Assembly: GCA_964501265.1 (NCBI GenBank)
Contig: CAZCSK010000006.1
Coordinates: 1 to 64,000 of the forward strand
DNA from: CAZCSK01 sp964501265
GTDB taxonomy: Bacteria; Actinomycetota; CADDZG01; JAHWKV01
Direction: 5' to 3'
Length of the DNA: 64,000 bases
In this document: one piece after another, positions 35,855 through 45,334 of the stretch
Numbering within the stretch: the stretch's first letter is position 1
Layout of the letters: every line of letters starts with the position of its first letter
Translations under genes and position numbers: made by a program
Notes under the pieces: generated by a model
Database searches by the model: none
What the model was told of the DNA's origin: nothing
The model's input: only the letters and a program-made list of their open reading frames with translations

Positions 35855-36421
35855 GCGGACCTCGTCTCTGGTCCAGATCCACTAGTCGGACCGGGAAGGA
35901 TTTGAAATTCAGTCGCTTGCTACGTGAGAAACATCGTAATCATCCCCACTGACATCCAAGTGGGGCGAGCAAGACCCCAACTGAGCAGATGGAACGCTAC
36001 TTGCAATTTTGCCGTGCGATCGGAGGGGACTTCATCGATCATGTTGGCCGTTGCCTTTCAGTCGCCAAAGATTTATTCGCGACTTCGCTTTACTTCCGTC
36101 GGCGTCTGTCGATAATTCGTATTGCCCGAGGGGCGGAAGCGGCTTGCCGTGGAAGTTCCTCGGGCACTTTCGCGCTCGGCCCTATCTCGTTCGAACCGCT
36201 TCTTCACCCCCCATCACAAACATCTCACCAACCTCGTCCATTCCTAAGCACACCTCCGACGGACCCGCCAAAGAACCGGCAATAGGCGCGCCGATTCGGG
36301 TAGGCTAGAGTCCGTAGCACGCCAAGTCTCCTCTACTGTCCATAAGTCTCACCGTCGGTGGACTCGGTGGACGCGGCTGACGAGCAGCCAACACAGTGAC
36401 TGCGACGGAGAGTGATCGAAG
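35855..36421. other. Gene-poor stretch with two hairpins
   Basis: No supported gene is seen in 567 bases. Two hairpins can be drawn: CCCCACT (35944-35950) / AGTGGGG (35959-35965), and TGCCCGAGG (36123-36131) / CCTCGGGCA (36158-36166). Neither is followed by a T-run on either strand, so they are not typical terminators. Confidence 0.45.
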
Positions 36422-36937
36422 GTGGACCTGCATGTGCTCGGGTACCGGGTCCCCGGTGCCGTTGCGATAGGTGCGCCTGGTGGGCTCGTTGCGGGACTCG
36501 CGCTGTGGTGGTGGCTCCGCTCCCGTCTTCCCGCACTGCGTGCGCTGACAGGTGGCGGGCTTCTCTGGGCCCTCACTTTGATCGGCACAGTCGCCCTCAG
36601 CCCATCGAGCAGCTTGGCGGTACAGGACGGGTGTCGCCTCACATTGGACACCCCGATCCTCGCTGCGTTCACCGACGACGCCCGACTCCTCAACCTCCTG
36701 CTGTTCGTGCCGGTCGGCTTGCTCGCACTAGTGGCGTTGCCCAGGCGGCTCGGTTGGGTCGCCGTGGTGATGGCGTTCACGATCCCGGTACTCATCGAAC
36801 TGGCCCAGACGACATCAGTCGTAAGCCGGTCATGCGATGCCGTTGACCTCGTAGACAACTGGAGCGGAGGTGCAGTGGGACTTCTCATCGGCCTCCCCCT
36901 GCGCGCCCTGATCCCCAAACGATCGCCACCGACCTGA
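36422..36937 (+). CDS. VanZ-like membrane protein
   Basis: This 171-residue protein has about four membrane helices (about residues 15-32, 46-62, 90-110, 118-132). The closing pattern PVLIELAQ and SCDAVDLVDNWSGGAVGLLIG corresponds to the VanZ-like domain signature (E..Q, D..D...N..G...G). It is found in actinobacteria as a single gene of unclear role, sometimes tied to glycopeptide tolerance. It starts at GTG 36422. It ends 38 bases before the transposase frame, and is probably part of the chromosome interrupted by the insertion or of the accessory block. Confidence 0.72.
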   Translation: MDLHVLGYRVPGAVAIGAPGGLVAGLALWWWLRSRLPALRALTGGGLLWALTLIGTVALSPSSSLAVQDGCRLTLDTPILAAFTDDARLLNLLLFVPVGLLALVALPRRLGWVAVVMAFTIPVLIELAQTTSVVSRSCDAVDLVDNWSGGAVGLLIGLPLRALIPKRSPPT

Positions 36938-38204
36938 TCAGCGTCAGCGTCGCGCCGCCCCGACGTGCCGTTATGTGGTCGATGCAGTTGTGGTCGAGGG
37001 TCGAAGCTGTCGTGAGGTAGCACGGGCACATGGGGTTTCGAAGAGCTGGGTAGCCAAGTTAGTCCAGCGGTTCAAGGCCGGCGGGTATGAAGCATTAACC
37101 CCCCGGCCCAAGGTCGCGCATAACATTCCGCATCGCACATCGTCTGAATTCGAGGACGAGATCATCTCGCTTCGAAAGCAACTCGTTGACGCGGGGTACG
37201 ACGCTGGCGCGCAGACGATCCACTACCATTTGTCGAAGCTCCACGACGACGGGCCATCAGTGACCACGATCTGGCGGGTCCTTCGACGCAGAGGTTTCGT
37301 AACTCCTCAGCCGCACAAGAGGCCACGTTCGTCCTGGATCCGTTTCGAGGCGCAGTTGCCGAACGAATGCTGGCAGTCGGATGTGACGATTTGGAAGCTC
37401 GAAGATGGCACCGATGTCGAGATCTTGAACTTCCTCGACGATCACTCCCGCCTCGTGGTGGCGAGTCAGGTATTTGCGACTACGACCGCTATAGATGTCC
37501 TTCAGGTCTTCAAAGCGGCGGGAACGAAATGGGGATTCCCCGCAGCATTGTTGACAGATAACGGGTGCATCTACACCACGTGGCATCGAGGAGGTCCCAA
37601 CATCGTTCAGGAAGAACTGATGGCGAGGGGTATCGCTTTCAAGCACTCACGTCCTTATCATCCGCAGACCTGCGGCAAGGTGGAGCGGTTTCATCAAACG
37701 ATGAAGGGATTCCTTTCGAAACACCCTAAGGCAGCGTCGATCCCCGAGCTACAGGAACAGATGGACCGCTTCGTGGCTTACTACAACGAAGTCCGTCCCC
37801 ATCGAGCGCGCGGTCGCATCACACCCAAAGCCGCATTCGATGCACGCGACAAAGCTCGACCAATGGGTCGCCCTATCGAGATCGGTGCTGGTGTTCGTGT
37901 CCGCGAGGATCGCGTCAACAAAAGCGGCAACGTGACACTTCGACATCGATCACGCCTGCATCACATCGGAATCAGCAAGGATCATGTCGGCAAACGAGTA
38001 ATCATGCTGATCGATGGTTTGGATATCCGGGTACTTACTGAGGAGGGAGAACTGCTCAGAAGCCTGATACTCGATCCCAGCAAGGACTACCAGGGAACGG
38101 GGCTTCCACCTGGACCTCCCAAAGGCAGATACTTGGGGGTTCAAAGAGGAAAAGCGTCCACGATGCGCTGACACACCTGTCCACGATGCGCCGCGACATC
38201 ACAC
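36938..38204 (+). mobile_element. IS481-family insertion sequence, left end not found
   Basis: The element carries one transposase gene. At the right end the 13-base sequence gtccacgatgcgc is repeated directly (38156-38168 and 38179-38191), the usual multi-site terminus of IS481 elements, ending in ccgcgacatcacac at 38191-38204. The matching inverted copy is not present upstream of the transposase, so the left terminus is deleted or strongly diverged. The left boundary given here is arbitrary. The right end abuts the 3' end of tRNA-Arg. Confidence 0.6.
36975..38171 (+). CDS. IS481-family transposase
   Basis: This protein of about 398 residues has an N-terminal HTH (VVVEGRSCREVARAHGVSKSW), a second HTH-like region (about residues 55-110) and an rve integrase core. 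The three catalytic acids appear as NECWQSDVTIW, LLTDNGCIY and GKVERFHQTMKGF. The C-terminal region (DRVNKSGNVTLRHRSRLHHIG) is family-typical. It appears near full length and free of stops, so it may still be active. The start is GTG 36975; a few residues may be missing at the N-terminus. Confidence 0.9.
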   Translation: MVDAVVVEGRSCREVARAHGVSKSWVAKLVQRFKAGGYEALTPRPKVAHNIPHRTSSEFEDEIISLRKQLVDAGYDAGAQTIHYHLSKLHDDGPSVTTIWRVLRRRGFVTPQPHKRPRSSWIRFEAQLPNECWQSDVTIWKLEDGTDVEILNFLDDHSRLVVASQVFATTTAIDVLQVFKAAGTKWGFPAALLTDNGCIYTTWHRGGPNIVQEELMARGIAFKHSRPYHPQTCGKVERFHQTMKGFLSKHPKAASIPELQEQMDRFVAYYNEVRPHRARGRITPKAAFDARDKARPMGRPIEIGAGVRVREDRVNKSGNVTLRHRSRLHHIGISKDHVGKRVIMLIDGLDIRVLTEEGELLRSLILDPSKDYQGTGLPPGPPKGRYLGVQRGKASTMR

Positions 38205-38206
38205 GG

Positions 38207-38279
38207 TGCCCCCGGTAGGAATCGAACCTACGACCTTTCACTCCGGAGGCGAACGCTCTATCCCCTGAGCTACGAGGGC
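38207..38279 (-). tRNA. tRNA-Arg (anticodon CCG)
   Basis: The minus strand reads a full cloverleaf: acceptor GCCCTCG/CGGGGGC (one G-T-type mismatch), D arm GCTCAGGGGATAGAGC, anticodon stem-loop TTCGC-CTCCGGA-GTGAA with anticodon CCG (codon CGG), and T arm GTAGG-TTCGATT-CCTAC. Discriminator A is followed by CCG, so the CCA end is not encoded. It lies 2 bases from the end of the IS481-type element and about 480 bases from argS. Confidence 0.95.
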
Positions 38280-38363
38280 TCGCGGCCATTGTAAGGGCCA
38301 GGTGAGCCCTCGCCCTCACCCCTAGAGGACAGGCATGTCATTATTTGGGGCCAAGGAGTGCTA

Positions 38364-38762
38364 ATGGCCAAGAAAATACTCATAGCTGACGACGACCCCA
38401 TAATCATCAAGTTGCTTCAAGTGAATCTCGAGCTTGACGGCTATGAGGTCGTCACCGCCGAGGACGGCGCTGAAGCAGTTGAAAGGGCCACGGAGACCAA
38501 GCCCGACCTCATTATCCTGGACATCATGATGCCTCGCATGGACGGATGGACGGCGCTACAGGAACTCAAGCGTCAGCCTGAAACAGCGAAAGCCCCTGTA
38601 ATCCTTCTGTCTGCCAAGGCGCAGCAGGAAGACATTCGCAAAGGTTACGAAGCGGGCGCGGCCGAATACTTTACGAAGCCTTTCGACCCATCCGACCTGC
38701 TCTCAGCCATCGAGCAGATCCTGGCCGGAACTTACAAGCGCCCCGACAATCCCCGACGCTGA
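38364..38762 (+). CDS. Single-domain response regulator
   Basis: This protein of about 132 residues is a receiver domain only: acidic pocket IADDDP, phospho-acceptor Asp in LILDIMMPRMDG (about residue 54), switch Ser in ILLSAKA and the conserved Lys in YFTKPF. No output domain is present, so it works through protein-protein contact, for example with a kinase or a second regulator. The ATG at 38364 follows AAGGAG (38353-38358). Its stop overlaps the argS start (TGATG). No kinase gene is adjacent; the PdtaS-type kinase at 57.9 kb is a possible but unproven partner. Confidence 0.9.
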   Translation: MAKKILIADDDPIIIKLLQVNLELDGYEVVTAEDGAEAVERATETKPDLIILDIMMPRMDGWTALQELKRQPETAKAPVILLSAKAQQEDIRKGYEAGAAEYFTKPFDPSDLLSAIEQILAGTYKRPDNPRR

Positions 38763-40408
38763 TGTCGGAAGTGCGCTTAAGGCTTTGGATCGAGGCCGCC
38801 ATTGACGCGCTAAAAAGGAACGGAGTCATCGCGCAAGATCTTCAAGTCGAGATCGAATTGGAGCGACCGGCGCGCCCTGAGCACGGTCATTTCTCTACAA
38901 ATCTGGCGCTAGTTTTGGCGAAGGAAGCCGGAACGTCCCCACGCCAACTCGCTGAGACTTTGGTAGACAACCTTCCACCTTCAGACCTCGTGTCCAAAAC
39001 GGAAGTCGCGGGACCAGGCTTTATCAATTTCTTTCTGTCCGACAAATGGATACACGAAACGATTCTTGAAATCGCTGCGAAAGGCGCAGAGTACGGTCGC
39101 TCAACTTCGGGCAGCGGAACACGCATTCAGGTCGAATTCGGCTCCGCGAATCCGACCGGTCCTCTCCATGTTGGCTCTGGACGCAACATTGCGTACGGCG
39201 ATGCGCTCGCGCGTCTACTGGAGTCGACAGGTCATAACGTCAGTCGAGAGAACTATCTGAACGATGTCGGCAACCAGGTGGACCGGCTGGCGCGTTCGGT
39301 GAACGCGCGCTACTTGCAGGCCCTCGGTCATGAGGCACCAGTGCCCGAGGATGGGTATCAGGGTGAATATTTGATCGATCTCGGCAAGGAGCTTGCCGAA
39401 CGAGAGGGTATGGGGTACATCGACAACTTAGAGGAAATACGCAAGTTTTCGATTGAACACATCATCGAGAGTCAACGCCAAACTCTCGAAAAATTCGGAG
39501 TCACTTTTGACAATTGGTTTAGAGAACAATCCTTGCACGATTCAGGTCAAATACAAGCGGGCATCGACCGGCTAACGCAACTCGGCTTCACCTACGAATT
39601 GGACGGCGCCTTTTGGTTCAAGGGGTCCGAAGCCGGAGCGCCGCGCGACCAGGTGCTGATCCGATCGAATGGTGAGTCGACTTACCTCGCTGCGGATATT
39701 GCGTATCTGATCGACAAGGTCGCGCGGGGCTTCGACAAGGCAATCTACGTCTGGGGCGCCGATCACCACGGCAATGTCGCAACGACGATTGCCGCTGCGC
39801 GCGTTCTCGGTCTTGAGGACAGGATCGAGATCCTGATGTACCAATTGGTCAATTTCATTGAAGACGGAGAGGCCGTCCGCATGGCGCGCCGGCGCGGGAA
39901 CATCATCACCATGGACGATCTCATCGACGAGGTCGGCGCCGATGCCGCTCGCTTCACGTTCCTCAATAGAAACATCGACTCAACGATCGACTTCGACTTC
40001 GAGGTCGTGAAGCAGCAGTCACAGGACAATCCCGTGTATTACGTTCAATACGCTCACGCCCGAACCTGCTCGATCTTAAGGTACGCGACGGATCAATCGC
40101 TCACCATGACTCCCCCGTCGGAAACGGAAATCTCGATGCTCATCCATGACTCCGAGCAGGCCCTGTTGAGAAAACTGTCCGAGTATCCAAGCCTTGTTGA
40201 AGAGTCTGCCACTCTGCGGGCACCTTACCGGCTCACAAATTTCTCTCACACATTGGCTTCGCTTTTCAGCGCGTTTTACCGCGATTGCCGGGTGATCACC
40301 GAAGACCTCCCACTAACGGCGGCGCGGCTGCAACTGGTCGACTGCACACGCCAGGTTCTCGCGAACTGTCTCGGAATATTGGGTATAACCGCGCCGGATC
40401 GAATGTAA
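38762..40408 (+). CDS. argS: Arginyl-tRNA synthetase
   Basis: This 548-residue class I synthetase has an N-terminal Add-1 domain (about residues 1-90). The HIGH-type motif is PTGPLHVGSGRN, followed by NYLNDVGNQVDRL, YVWGADHHGNV and RMARRRGNIITMDDLIDE in the KMSKS-equivalent region. A C-terminal DALR anticodon-binding domain (VQYAHARTCSILR onward) completes it. It is translationally coupled to the response regulator and followed by lysA one base later, the argS-lysA order seen in actinobacteria. Confidence 0.97.
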   Translation: MSEVRLRLWIEAAIDALKRNGVIAQDLQVEIELERPARPEHGHFSTNLALVLAKEAGTSPRQLAETLVDNLPPSDLVSKTEVAGPGFINFFLSDKWIHETILEIAAKGAEYGRSTSGSGTRIQVEFGSANPTGPLHVGSGRNIAYGDALARLLESTGHNVSRENYLNDVGNQVDRLARSVNARYLQALGHEAPVPEDGYQGEYLIDLGKELAEREGMGYIDNLEEIRKFSIEHIIESQRQTLEKFGVTFDNWFREQSLHDSGQIQAGIDRLTQLGFTYELDGAFWFKGSEAGAPRDQVLIRSNGESTYLAADIAYLIDKVARGFDKAIYVWGADHHGNVATTIAAARVLGLEDRIEILMYQLVNFIEDGEAVRMARRRGNIITMDDLIDEVGADAARFTFLNRNIDSTIDFDFEVVKQQSQDNPVYYVQYAHARTCSILRYATDQSLTMTPPSETEISMLIHDSEQALLRKLSEYPSLVEESATLRAPYRLTNFSHTLASLFSAFYRDCRVITEDLPLTAARLQLVDCTRQVLANCLGILGITAPDRM

Positions 40409-40409
40409 C

Positions 40410-41720
40410 GTGCCCCATACATTGAAGGATGTGTTGCCGGTCACGGCCACCGTCAACGACAAAGGCCACCTGGTCATAGGCGGCTGCGACACGACGAAGT
40501 TGGCGGTGGAGTTTGGCACTCCGCTGTTCGTTTTCTGCGAAGAGACGTTTCGGACGCGAGCGCGCGAGTTCAAGGCAGCGTTTCCTGAGTCCGAGATTTA
40601 CTACGCGGGCAAGGCTTTCTTGAGTGTCGGAATTTGCCATATCGCCGATCAGGAGGGGCTTGGCATCGATGTCGCCTCGGGAGGAGAACTACACACAGCC
40701 CTCGCTGCGGGCTTTCCTCCGAATCGCCTGATGCTTCACGGCAACAACAAACAAGACGACGACGTTCTGCGAGCTGTGGAAGTGGGAATCGGTGGTATCG
40801 CTCTCGACAACCTGGATGAGATCAACCGAGTTGCCGCGGCGGCAAAGGAGTTTGGAGTCCGCCAGAAGGTTCTTCTAAGAGTCACCCCCGGGGTGGAGGC
40901 TCACACCCACCACTACATCCAGACCGGACAAGAGGACTCCAAGTTCGGACTCTCCATCGAGGGGGGAGCGGCCGCGCAGGGCATTGAGCGTGCCCTCGCC
41001 GAAGAGTCACTAGAACTCATGGGCGTTCACTCGCATATCGGTTCGAACATTTTCAGTTACGACCCGTTCGGCAAGACCATCGAAATCATCTTTGAATTCC
41101 TCGCGCAGATCAAAGCGGACCTGGGAGTCGAGTTGCCACAGGTCAATTTAGGAGGAGGTGTCGGCATTCCCTACGTCGCTGGCGACTACCCTCTTCGACT
41201 CGACCTGTTTGCCGATCTCGTTAAACAGACAGCGATACAGCAGGCCGCCCGACTTGGACTCACCATGCCGGCACTCGCGTTTGAGCCGGGTCGCTTTCTT
41301 ATTGGCAACGCCATGGTGACGCTCTACACCATCGGCGCTATCAAGGAGATCCCCGGTGTCAGAACCTACATCTCGGTCGATGGTGGCATGAGCGACAACA
41401 TCCGTCCGGCTCTTTATCAGGCCCGGTACGCGGCTTTTCTCGCGAACAAGGCTCGGCACGAGCCCACCGAGGCCATGACGGTGGCTGGGATGCACTGCGA
41501 ATCTGGAGATGTGCTGCTGAGGGACGTTGGATTGCCCAAGACGATTCAGCGCGGCGATATCCTCGCAGTTCCGGCGACAGGCGCGTATGGCTACTCGATG
41601 GCCTCCAACTACAACAAGCAGCCGCGCCCCGCAGTCGTCAGAGTTGCGGGCGGTGAGGCCCGAGTCATGGTGCGGCGAGAAACCTTTGCCGATTTAGTCG
41701 CCCTGGACGAGCCCCTCTAG
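40410..41720 (+). CDS. lysA: Diaminopimelate decarboxylase
   Basis: This 436-residue PLP enzyme makes L-lysine from meso-diaminopimelate. The PLP lysine is in YYAGKAFLS (about residue 62). Further motifs are HGNNKQDDDVLRAVEVG, GVHSHIGSNIF, the glycine-rich VNLGGGVGIPY, EPGRFLIGNA and the active-site CESGDVLLRD. It starts with GTG 40410, one base after argS. It converges on sbcC across 23 bases without an obvious terminator. Confidence 0.97.
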   Translation: MPHTLKDVLPVTATVNDKGHLVIGGCDTTKLAVEFGTPLFVFCEETFRTRAREFKAAFPESEIYYAGKAFLSVGICHIADQEGLGIDVASGGELHTALAAGFPPNRLMLHGNNKQDDDVLRAVEVGIGGIALDNLDEINRVAAAAKEFGVRQKVLLRVTPGVEAHTHHYIQTGQEDSKFGLSIEGGAAAQGIERALAEESLELMGVHSHIGSNIFSYDPFGKTIEIIFEFLAQIKADLGVELPQVNLGGGVGIPYVAGDYPLRLDLFADLVKQTAIQQAARLGLTMPALAFEPGRFLIGNAMVTLYTIGAIKEIPGVRTYISVDGGMSDNIRPALYQARYAAFLANKARHEPTEAMTVAGMHCESGDVLLRDVGLPKTIQRGDILAVPATGAYGYSMASNYNKQPRPAVVRVAGGEARVMVRRETFADLVALDEPL

Positions 41721-41743
41721 GAACAACTGGCAGTTTGCCGTCC

Positions 41744-44176
41744 TTAGATCATCGTTGGTCCGAAGCCCCGCGGCCCTTCGTACTGCAGGACTTCGGTGGT
41801 GCCGTCAGCACCCCGCTCGAGCACGATCAGGTCTTCGAGCCGCGCCTGCACTCCCCCGTGGTGCGAGATGAGGCCGATCAAACGGCCCGGAGTTGCGATC
41901 GCTTCGATACCCTCGAGGGCCTGGTCGAGCATTTCGAGGTCAAGCGAACCAAACCCTTCGTCCAAAAAGAAACACCCCAGACGTCCGCCCTCCATCGCGA
42001 CGGCCTCGGCAAGTCCAAGTGCCAGCGCCAGCGAGGCAAGAAACGTCTCGCCACCAGACAGTGTGTCGGACGTTCGCGTCATACCGGTCCTTTGATCGAT
42101 CACCGCGAAATCACCTTCGTCGTCAAAGACGTAGTGACCGGTCAACTCCAGAAGTTTCTCGGAGGCCAGCTTGGAAAGAAGAAGCCTGCGGCCTTCGAGC
42201 AGGTACGCGGGAAACTTTGCGTCGGCGAGGTCCTCGAATAGTCTGCGGAAGAGCGACTGCTCGGCGGTCAGCTTCGCGATCGCCTCTTCCGACTCTTTGC
42301 GTTTGGCGATCGACTTTTCGATTTCGCTGACACTGCGCTCCAACCCGGCCACCTGACTGACGAATCGTGTCAGAACGTCGACGCCAAGTTCGGACTTTGT
42401 CGCTTTGTACCGTTCGAGGAATTGTGATACGAGCCCGGAGGCCCGTTCGAAATTAGCCGTGAGCGTTTCGATCTGTTGGGTGCACTGCTGGATGATGGCG
42501 GTAGCAGCTTCGGACGCACGTTTCGCGGCCCCCGCGAGCCCATCATCTGAAATCACTGCAGCGTCAACTCCGAGCGCGCCGCAAACATGACTCAGCTGCA
42601 GCGTTACCTGAGAACGCCGAGCCGAGAGCGCGTCCCAATCGGCCTTGGACTTTCGCTCAGCAGACTCGGCGGCAGCTCTGGCCGTCCGGGCAGCCTTTAG
42701 TTCGGCATGAACTTCGTCAATCAACCTGCGCCTCGCTGCGAGCTCGATGGCGGCCTCTTTCGTACCGACGAGGCTCGTCAATTCGGCGAGACTTGTCGCC
42801 AGTTCTTTGCCTACCAGATCAAGGCGCGCCGTCGCGCTCGTAAAACGGTCCAGGGCCAGCGCCTGACCCTGTCTTGCTTGCTCCAATGTTGCCTGCAATT
42901 TGGTTTCATCTGCGCGTGACTTGTCCAGATTCTTCTGCGCGATTGCGAGGGCCGGGACCTTGGGCCCAGCCGGGACCTTCGCCACCGCTTGTTCGCACAC
43001 TGGGCACTTGGCGCCGGGCTTTAATTTCACGCGAAGCTCGTGGGCGGCGTGGTCGCCTCTCAATTGGTCAAAGGCTGTCGCCTCGGCATCGAGAGCCAAC
43101 TTGGCCGCGACGTGGGCGCCTTCGGCGCTGACGACACCCTTTTGGGTGGCATCGATCTCGGCCTGCAAGGCAAGCATCTCTTTGTTTTCGGCCTCCATCC
43201 TCACCTGCAAGCGGCCGGTCTCCTTGAGCCCAGACTCGACCGACGCAATCCATGGCAGGCCTCCAGTGGTCTCCTCAACCTCTCCCGCACGCTGTTCTGC
43301 GCGTTCAAGGGCTTTCGACACTTCGACCAAAAACACTTGCGCCTTTCCCAACGACGCCGTACTGGCATCCTCACTTGCCTCAATCTCCTCCAAGTCCGCT
43401 GCGGGCGGGAGACTTTCCAGCGCCTTGGTGGCGGCCGACCTCTCGCGTTCGGCCCTCTCGATGCCTGAAGCAATGACCGCAAGTTCCTGCTCGGCCCCCG
43501 TGACCTCTGGGACCGCCCGGCGAACTTCGTCCGCGCTGATTCGCGCGCGACCGAGTTGCTCGGTGGCCTCGGTGAGAGCCGCCAAAGGGTCGTCGACAAG
43601 GCCGACGCTCTGACTTCGCAGAACTCTCATCTGCCCCTCGATGAGTTCGCTTCGTCCTCTGGCGGCGTGTCGGAGTTCGTCCACTCGCTCCAGTCGAAAC
43701 ACGCCCTTCAATATCTTCGAGCGGTCGCCAGGTGTCGCGCGCAAAAACTGGTCAAACTGCCCTTGAGGCAACGACACGGAAGAGCAGAAGGCGTCGAAGT
43801 CGAGCCCGAGCACTTGCGTTACCTTGTCGGTGACGTTCCTACTTCCCGAAACTGGGTCTCCCCCGGTTGCGGCCTTTAGCACCACCTGCCCCTGGCCCTT
43901 AGTTCGGATGATGCGCGTGACCTCCCACATCGCGTCATCCACCTCGAATATCAGGTGGACCCGCGCCTGATCGCAATTAGAATGGATGAGTTTGGCGGTG
44001 TCGCGCTCGACCTTTGGAGTCTTGCCGTAAAGAGCAAAGATGAGTGCATCGAGGATCGATGATTTGCCCGAGCCCGTTGGGCCGACGATTCCAAAAAGGT
44101 CACGAGACTCAAAGTTAAAGGTCACGGAATCTCGATAAGACTTGAACCCCTCGATAGTCAGCTCAAGTGGTCGCAC
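41744..44176 (-). CDS. sbcC: Exonuclease subunit SbcC (Rad50-like ATPase)
   Basis: This protein of about 810 residues is the SMC-like ATPase of the SbcCD nuclease. It starts VRPLELTIEGFKSYRD with the Walker A IVGPTGSGKSSILDALIFALYG (about residues 31-50). Long coiled-coil segments flank a zinc-hook CPVC at residues 391-394. The C-terminal lobe has the signature TLSGGETFLASLALALGLAEAV and Walker B CFFLDEGFGSLD. I use GTG 44176, which overlaps the sbcD stop by 14 bases; a longer frame to 44551 lies over sbcD and is not plausible. Coiled coils are shorter than in E. coli SbcC. Confidence 0.94.
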   Translation of the reverse strand: MRPLELTIEGFKSYRDSVTFNFESRDLFGIVGPTGSGKSSILDALIFALYGKTPKVERDTAKLIHSNCDQARVHLIFEVDDAMWEVTRIIRTKGQGQVVLKAATGGDPVSGSRNVTDKVTQVLGLDFDAFCSSVSLPQGQFDQFLRATPGDRSKILKGVFRLERVDELRHAARGRSELIEGQMRVLRSQSVGLVDDPLAALTEATEQLGRARISADEVRRAVPEVTGAEQELAVIASGIERAERERSAATKALESLPPAADLEEIEASEDASTASLGKAQVFLVEVSKALERAEQRAGEVEETTGGLPWIASVESGLKETGRLQVRMEAENKEMLALQAEIDATQKGVVSAEGAHVAAKLALDAEATAFDQLRGDHAAHELRVKLKPGAKCPVCEQAVAKVPAGPKVPALAIAQKNLDKSRADETKLQATLEQARQGQALALDRFTSATARLDLVGKELATSLAELTSLVGTKEAAIELAARRRLIDEVHAELKAARTARAAAESAERKSKADWDALSARRSQVTLQLSHVCGALGVDAAVISDDGLAGAAKRASEAATAIIQQCTQQIETLTANFERASGLVSQFLERYKATKSELGVDVLTRFVSQVAGLERSVSEIEKSIAKRKESEEAIAKLTAEQSLFRRLFEDLADAKFPAYLLEGRRLLLSKLASEKLLELTGHYVFDDEGDFAVIDQRTGMTRTSDTLSGGETFLASLALALGLAEAVAMEGGRLGCFFLDEGFGSLDLEMLDQALEGIEAIATPGRLIGLISHHGGVQARLEDLIVLERGADGTTEVLQYEGPRGFGPTMI

Positions 44177-45323
44177 TGAGAACCTCTTCTTCGATGCTTC
44201 GCATCGCATCCAACAGATCCGCCGGAGCCACGACACCGTGCGCGATTTCGTGGTACTCGGCGTATACATCGGCCATCGGAGCATCGGCCCGACGCTCGAC
44301 CAGTCCCCTGTCGACGAGCTTTTCGTAAACCGGTTGAACAAGGACTGCATTCGGTAAAAATTTGCGGACCTCTTCGGAGAGACCAAATACCGGGCCCGAA
44401 GTCTTGATACGCACATCCATGAAGGCGTCGCCGAATTCATCAGCCTCGGCTCGCAACCGCAGCGAATCGATATCGTCTTCGACACGAATGAGTCTCCGGC
44501 CCGAGCGAAGTTGCATCGATTTGACTTTCGCCGGCACGCCCCGTTTGGCATCGACTATCACAACCTCTTTGAGATGCGTTCGCTCAGAAAAATCTAGCTG
44601 CAGCACGCTGCCCGAGTAACGAGCCGTCACCGCCGCACCGGGGACCAGTTGGGGACGGTGGATGTGGCCGAGGGCAACGTAGGCAGGGCCTGGAGGAATG
44701 GCCTGTGCCGTGGCCGCGTATTGCTCCCCCAGGTGAATCTTGCGCTCCCCGCCACCTAACTCGGCCCCATCGACGAAGTAGTGGGCCATGAGGATTCCAA
44801 TCCCTCCGGGCTGGAACGCATTGGCGAGAGAGTGACTTAGGGCCCGAATGCGGTCGGAGTAATCTCCGAACCACTCGCCTCGCTCCTGCATGAAATCAAC
44901 CACCGCCGATTCCTGAAGGAAAGGCAGAAGGCCGATCGATGCAGACTCGGAACCGTCTCGCGATGCGATGGTCAAGACGCCTCCCTCTTCCGCTCGCTTG
45001 ATGCTGGCGCCCACGTGGACGTTGCGACCCTCGAGCAGTCTGCCCAAGATCCGCAGCAGCTCAGCGGAATCGTGATTGCCACAGATGACCACCACGTTTC
45101 CGGCCGCATCGGCGAGCCGGATCAGCGTGTCGAGGACGAGCGAGATCGCATCGAGGGGCGGAATGGCACGGTCGAAGAGATCCCCGGAAACCAGAACCGC
45201 ATCCACCTTTTGATCGCGCGCAATCTGCACAATCTCGTCGAACACGGCCTCGAACTCCACCGTGCGGTCGATCCGCCCGAGTTTCTTGCCCGCGTGCCAA
45301 TCGGCAGTGTGAAGAAATCTCAT
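44163..45323 (-). CDS. sbcD: Exonuclease subunit SbcD (Mre11-like nuclease)
   Basis: This 386-residue metallophosphoesterase is the nuclease partner of SbcC. All phosphoesterase motifs are visible: LHTADWHAGKKLG, VLVSGDLFDRAIP, VVICGNHDSAELL, ILMAHYFVDG and VALGHIHRPQLV. A C-terminal SbcD/Mre11 capping region ends at about residue 386. Together with SbcC it opens hairpins and trims DNA ends. It follows herA in the same direction after an 82-base gap with an inverted repeat. Confidence 0.95.
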   Translation of the reverse strand: MRFLHTADWHAGKKLGRIDRTVEFEAVFDEIVQIARDQKVDAVLVSGDLFDRAIPPLDAISLVLDTLIRLADAAGNVVVICGNHDSAELLRILGRLLEGRNVHVGASIKRAEEGGVLTIASRDGSESASIGLLPFLQESAVVDFMQERGEWFGDYSDRIRALSHSLANAFQPGGIGILMAHYFVDGAELGGGERKIHLGEQYAATAQAIPPGPAYVALGHIHRPQLVPGAAVTARYSGSVLQLDFSERTHLKEVVIVDAKRGVPAKVKSMQLRSGRRLIRVEDDIDSLRLRAEADEFGDAFMDVRIKTSGPVFGLSEEVRKFLPNAVLVQPVYEKLVDRGLVERRADAPMADVYAEYHEIAHGVVAPADLLDAMRSIEEEVLSATT

Positions 45324-45334
45324 TTATTCGGCAA

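Noticed and set aside
44177..44551. 125-residue N-terminal extension of sbcC
   Set aside because: It is the antisense-frame shadow of sbcD; the SbcC domain starts at GTG 44176.
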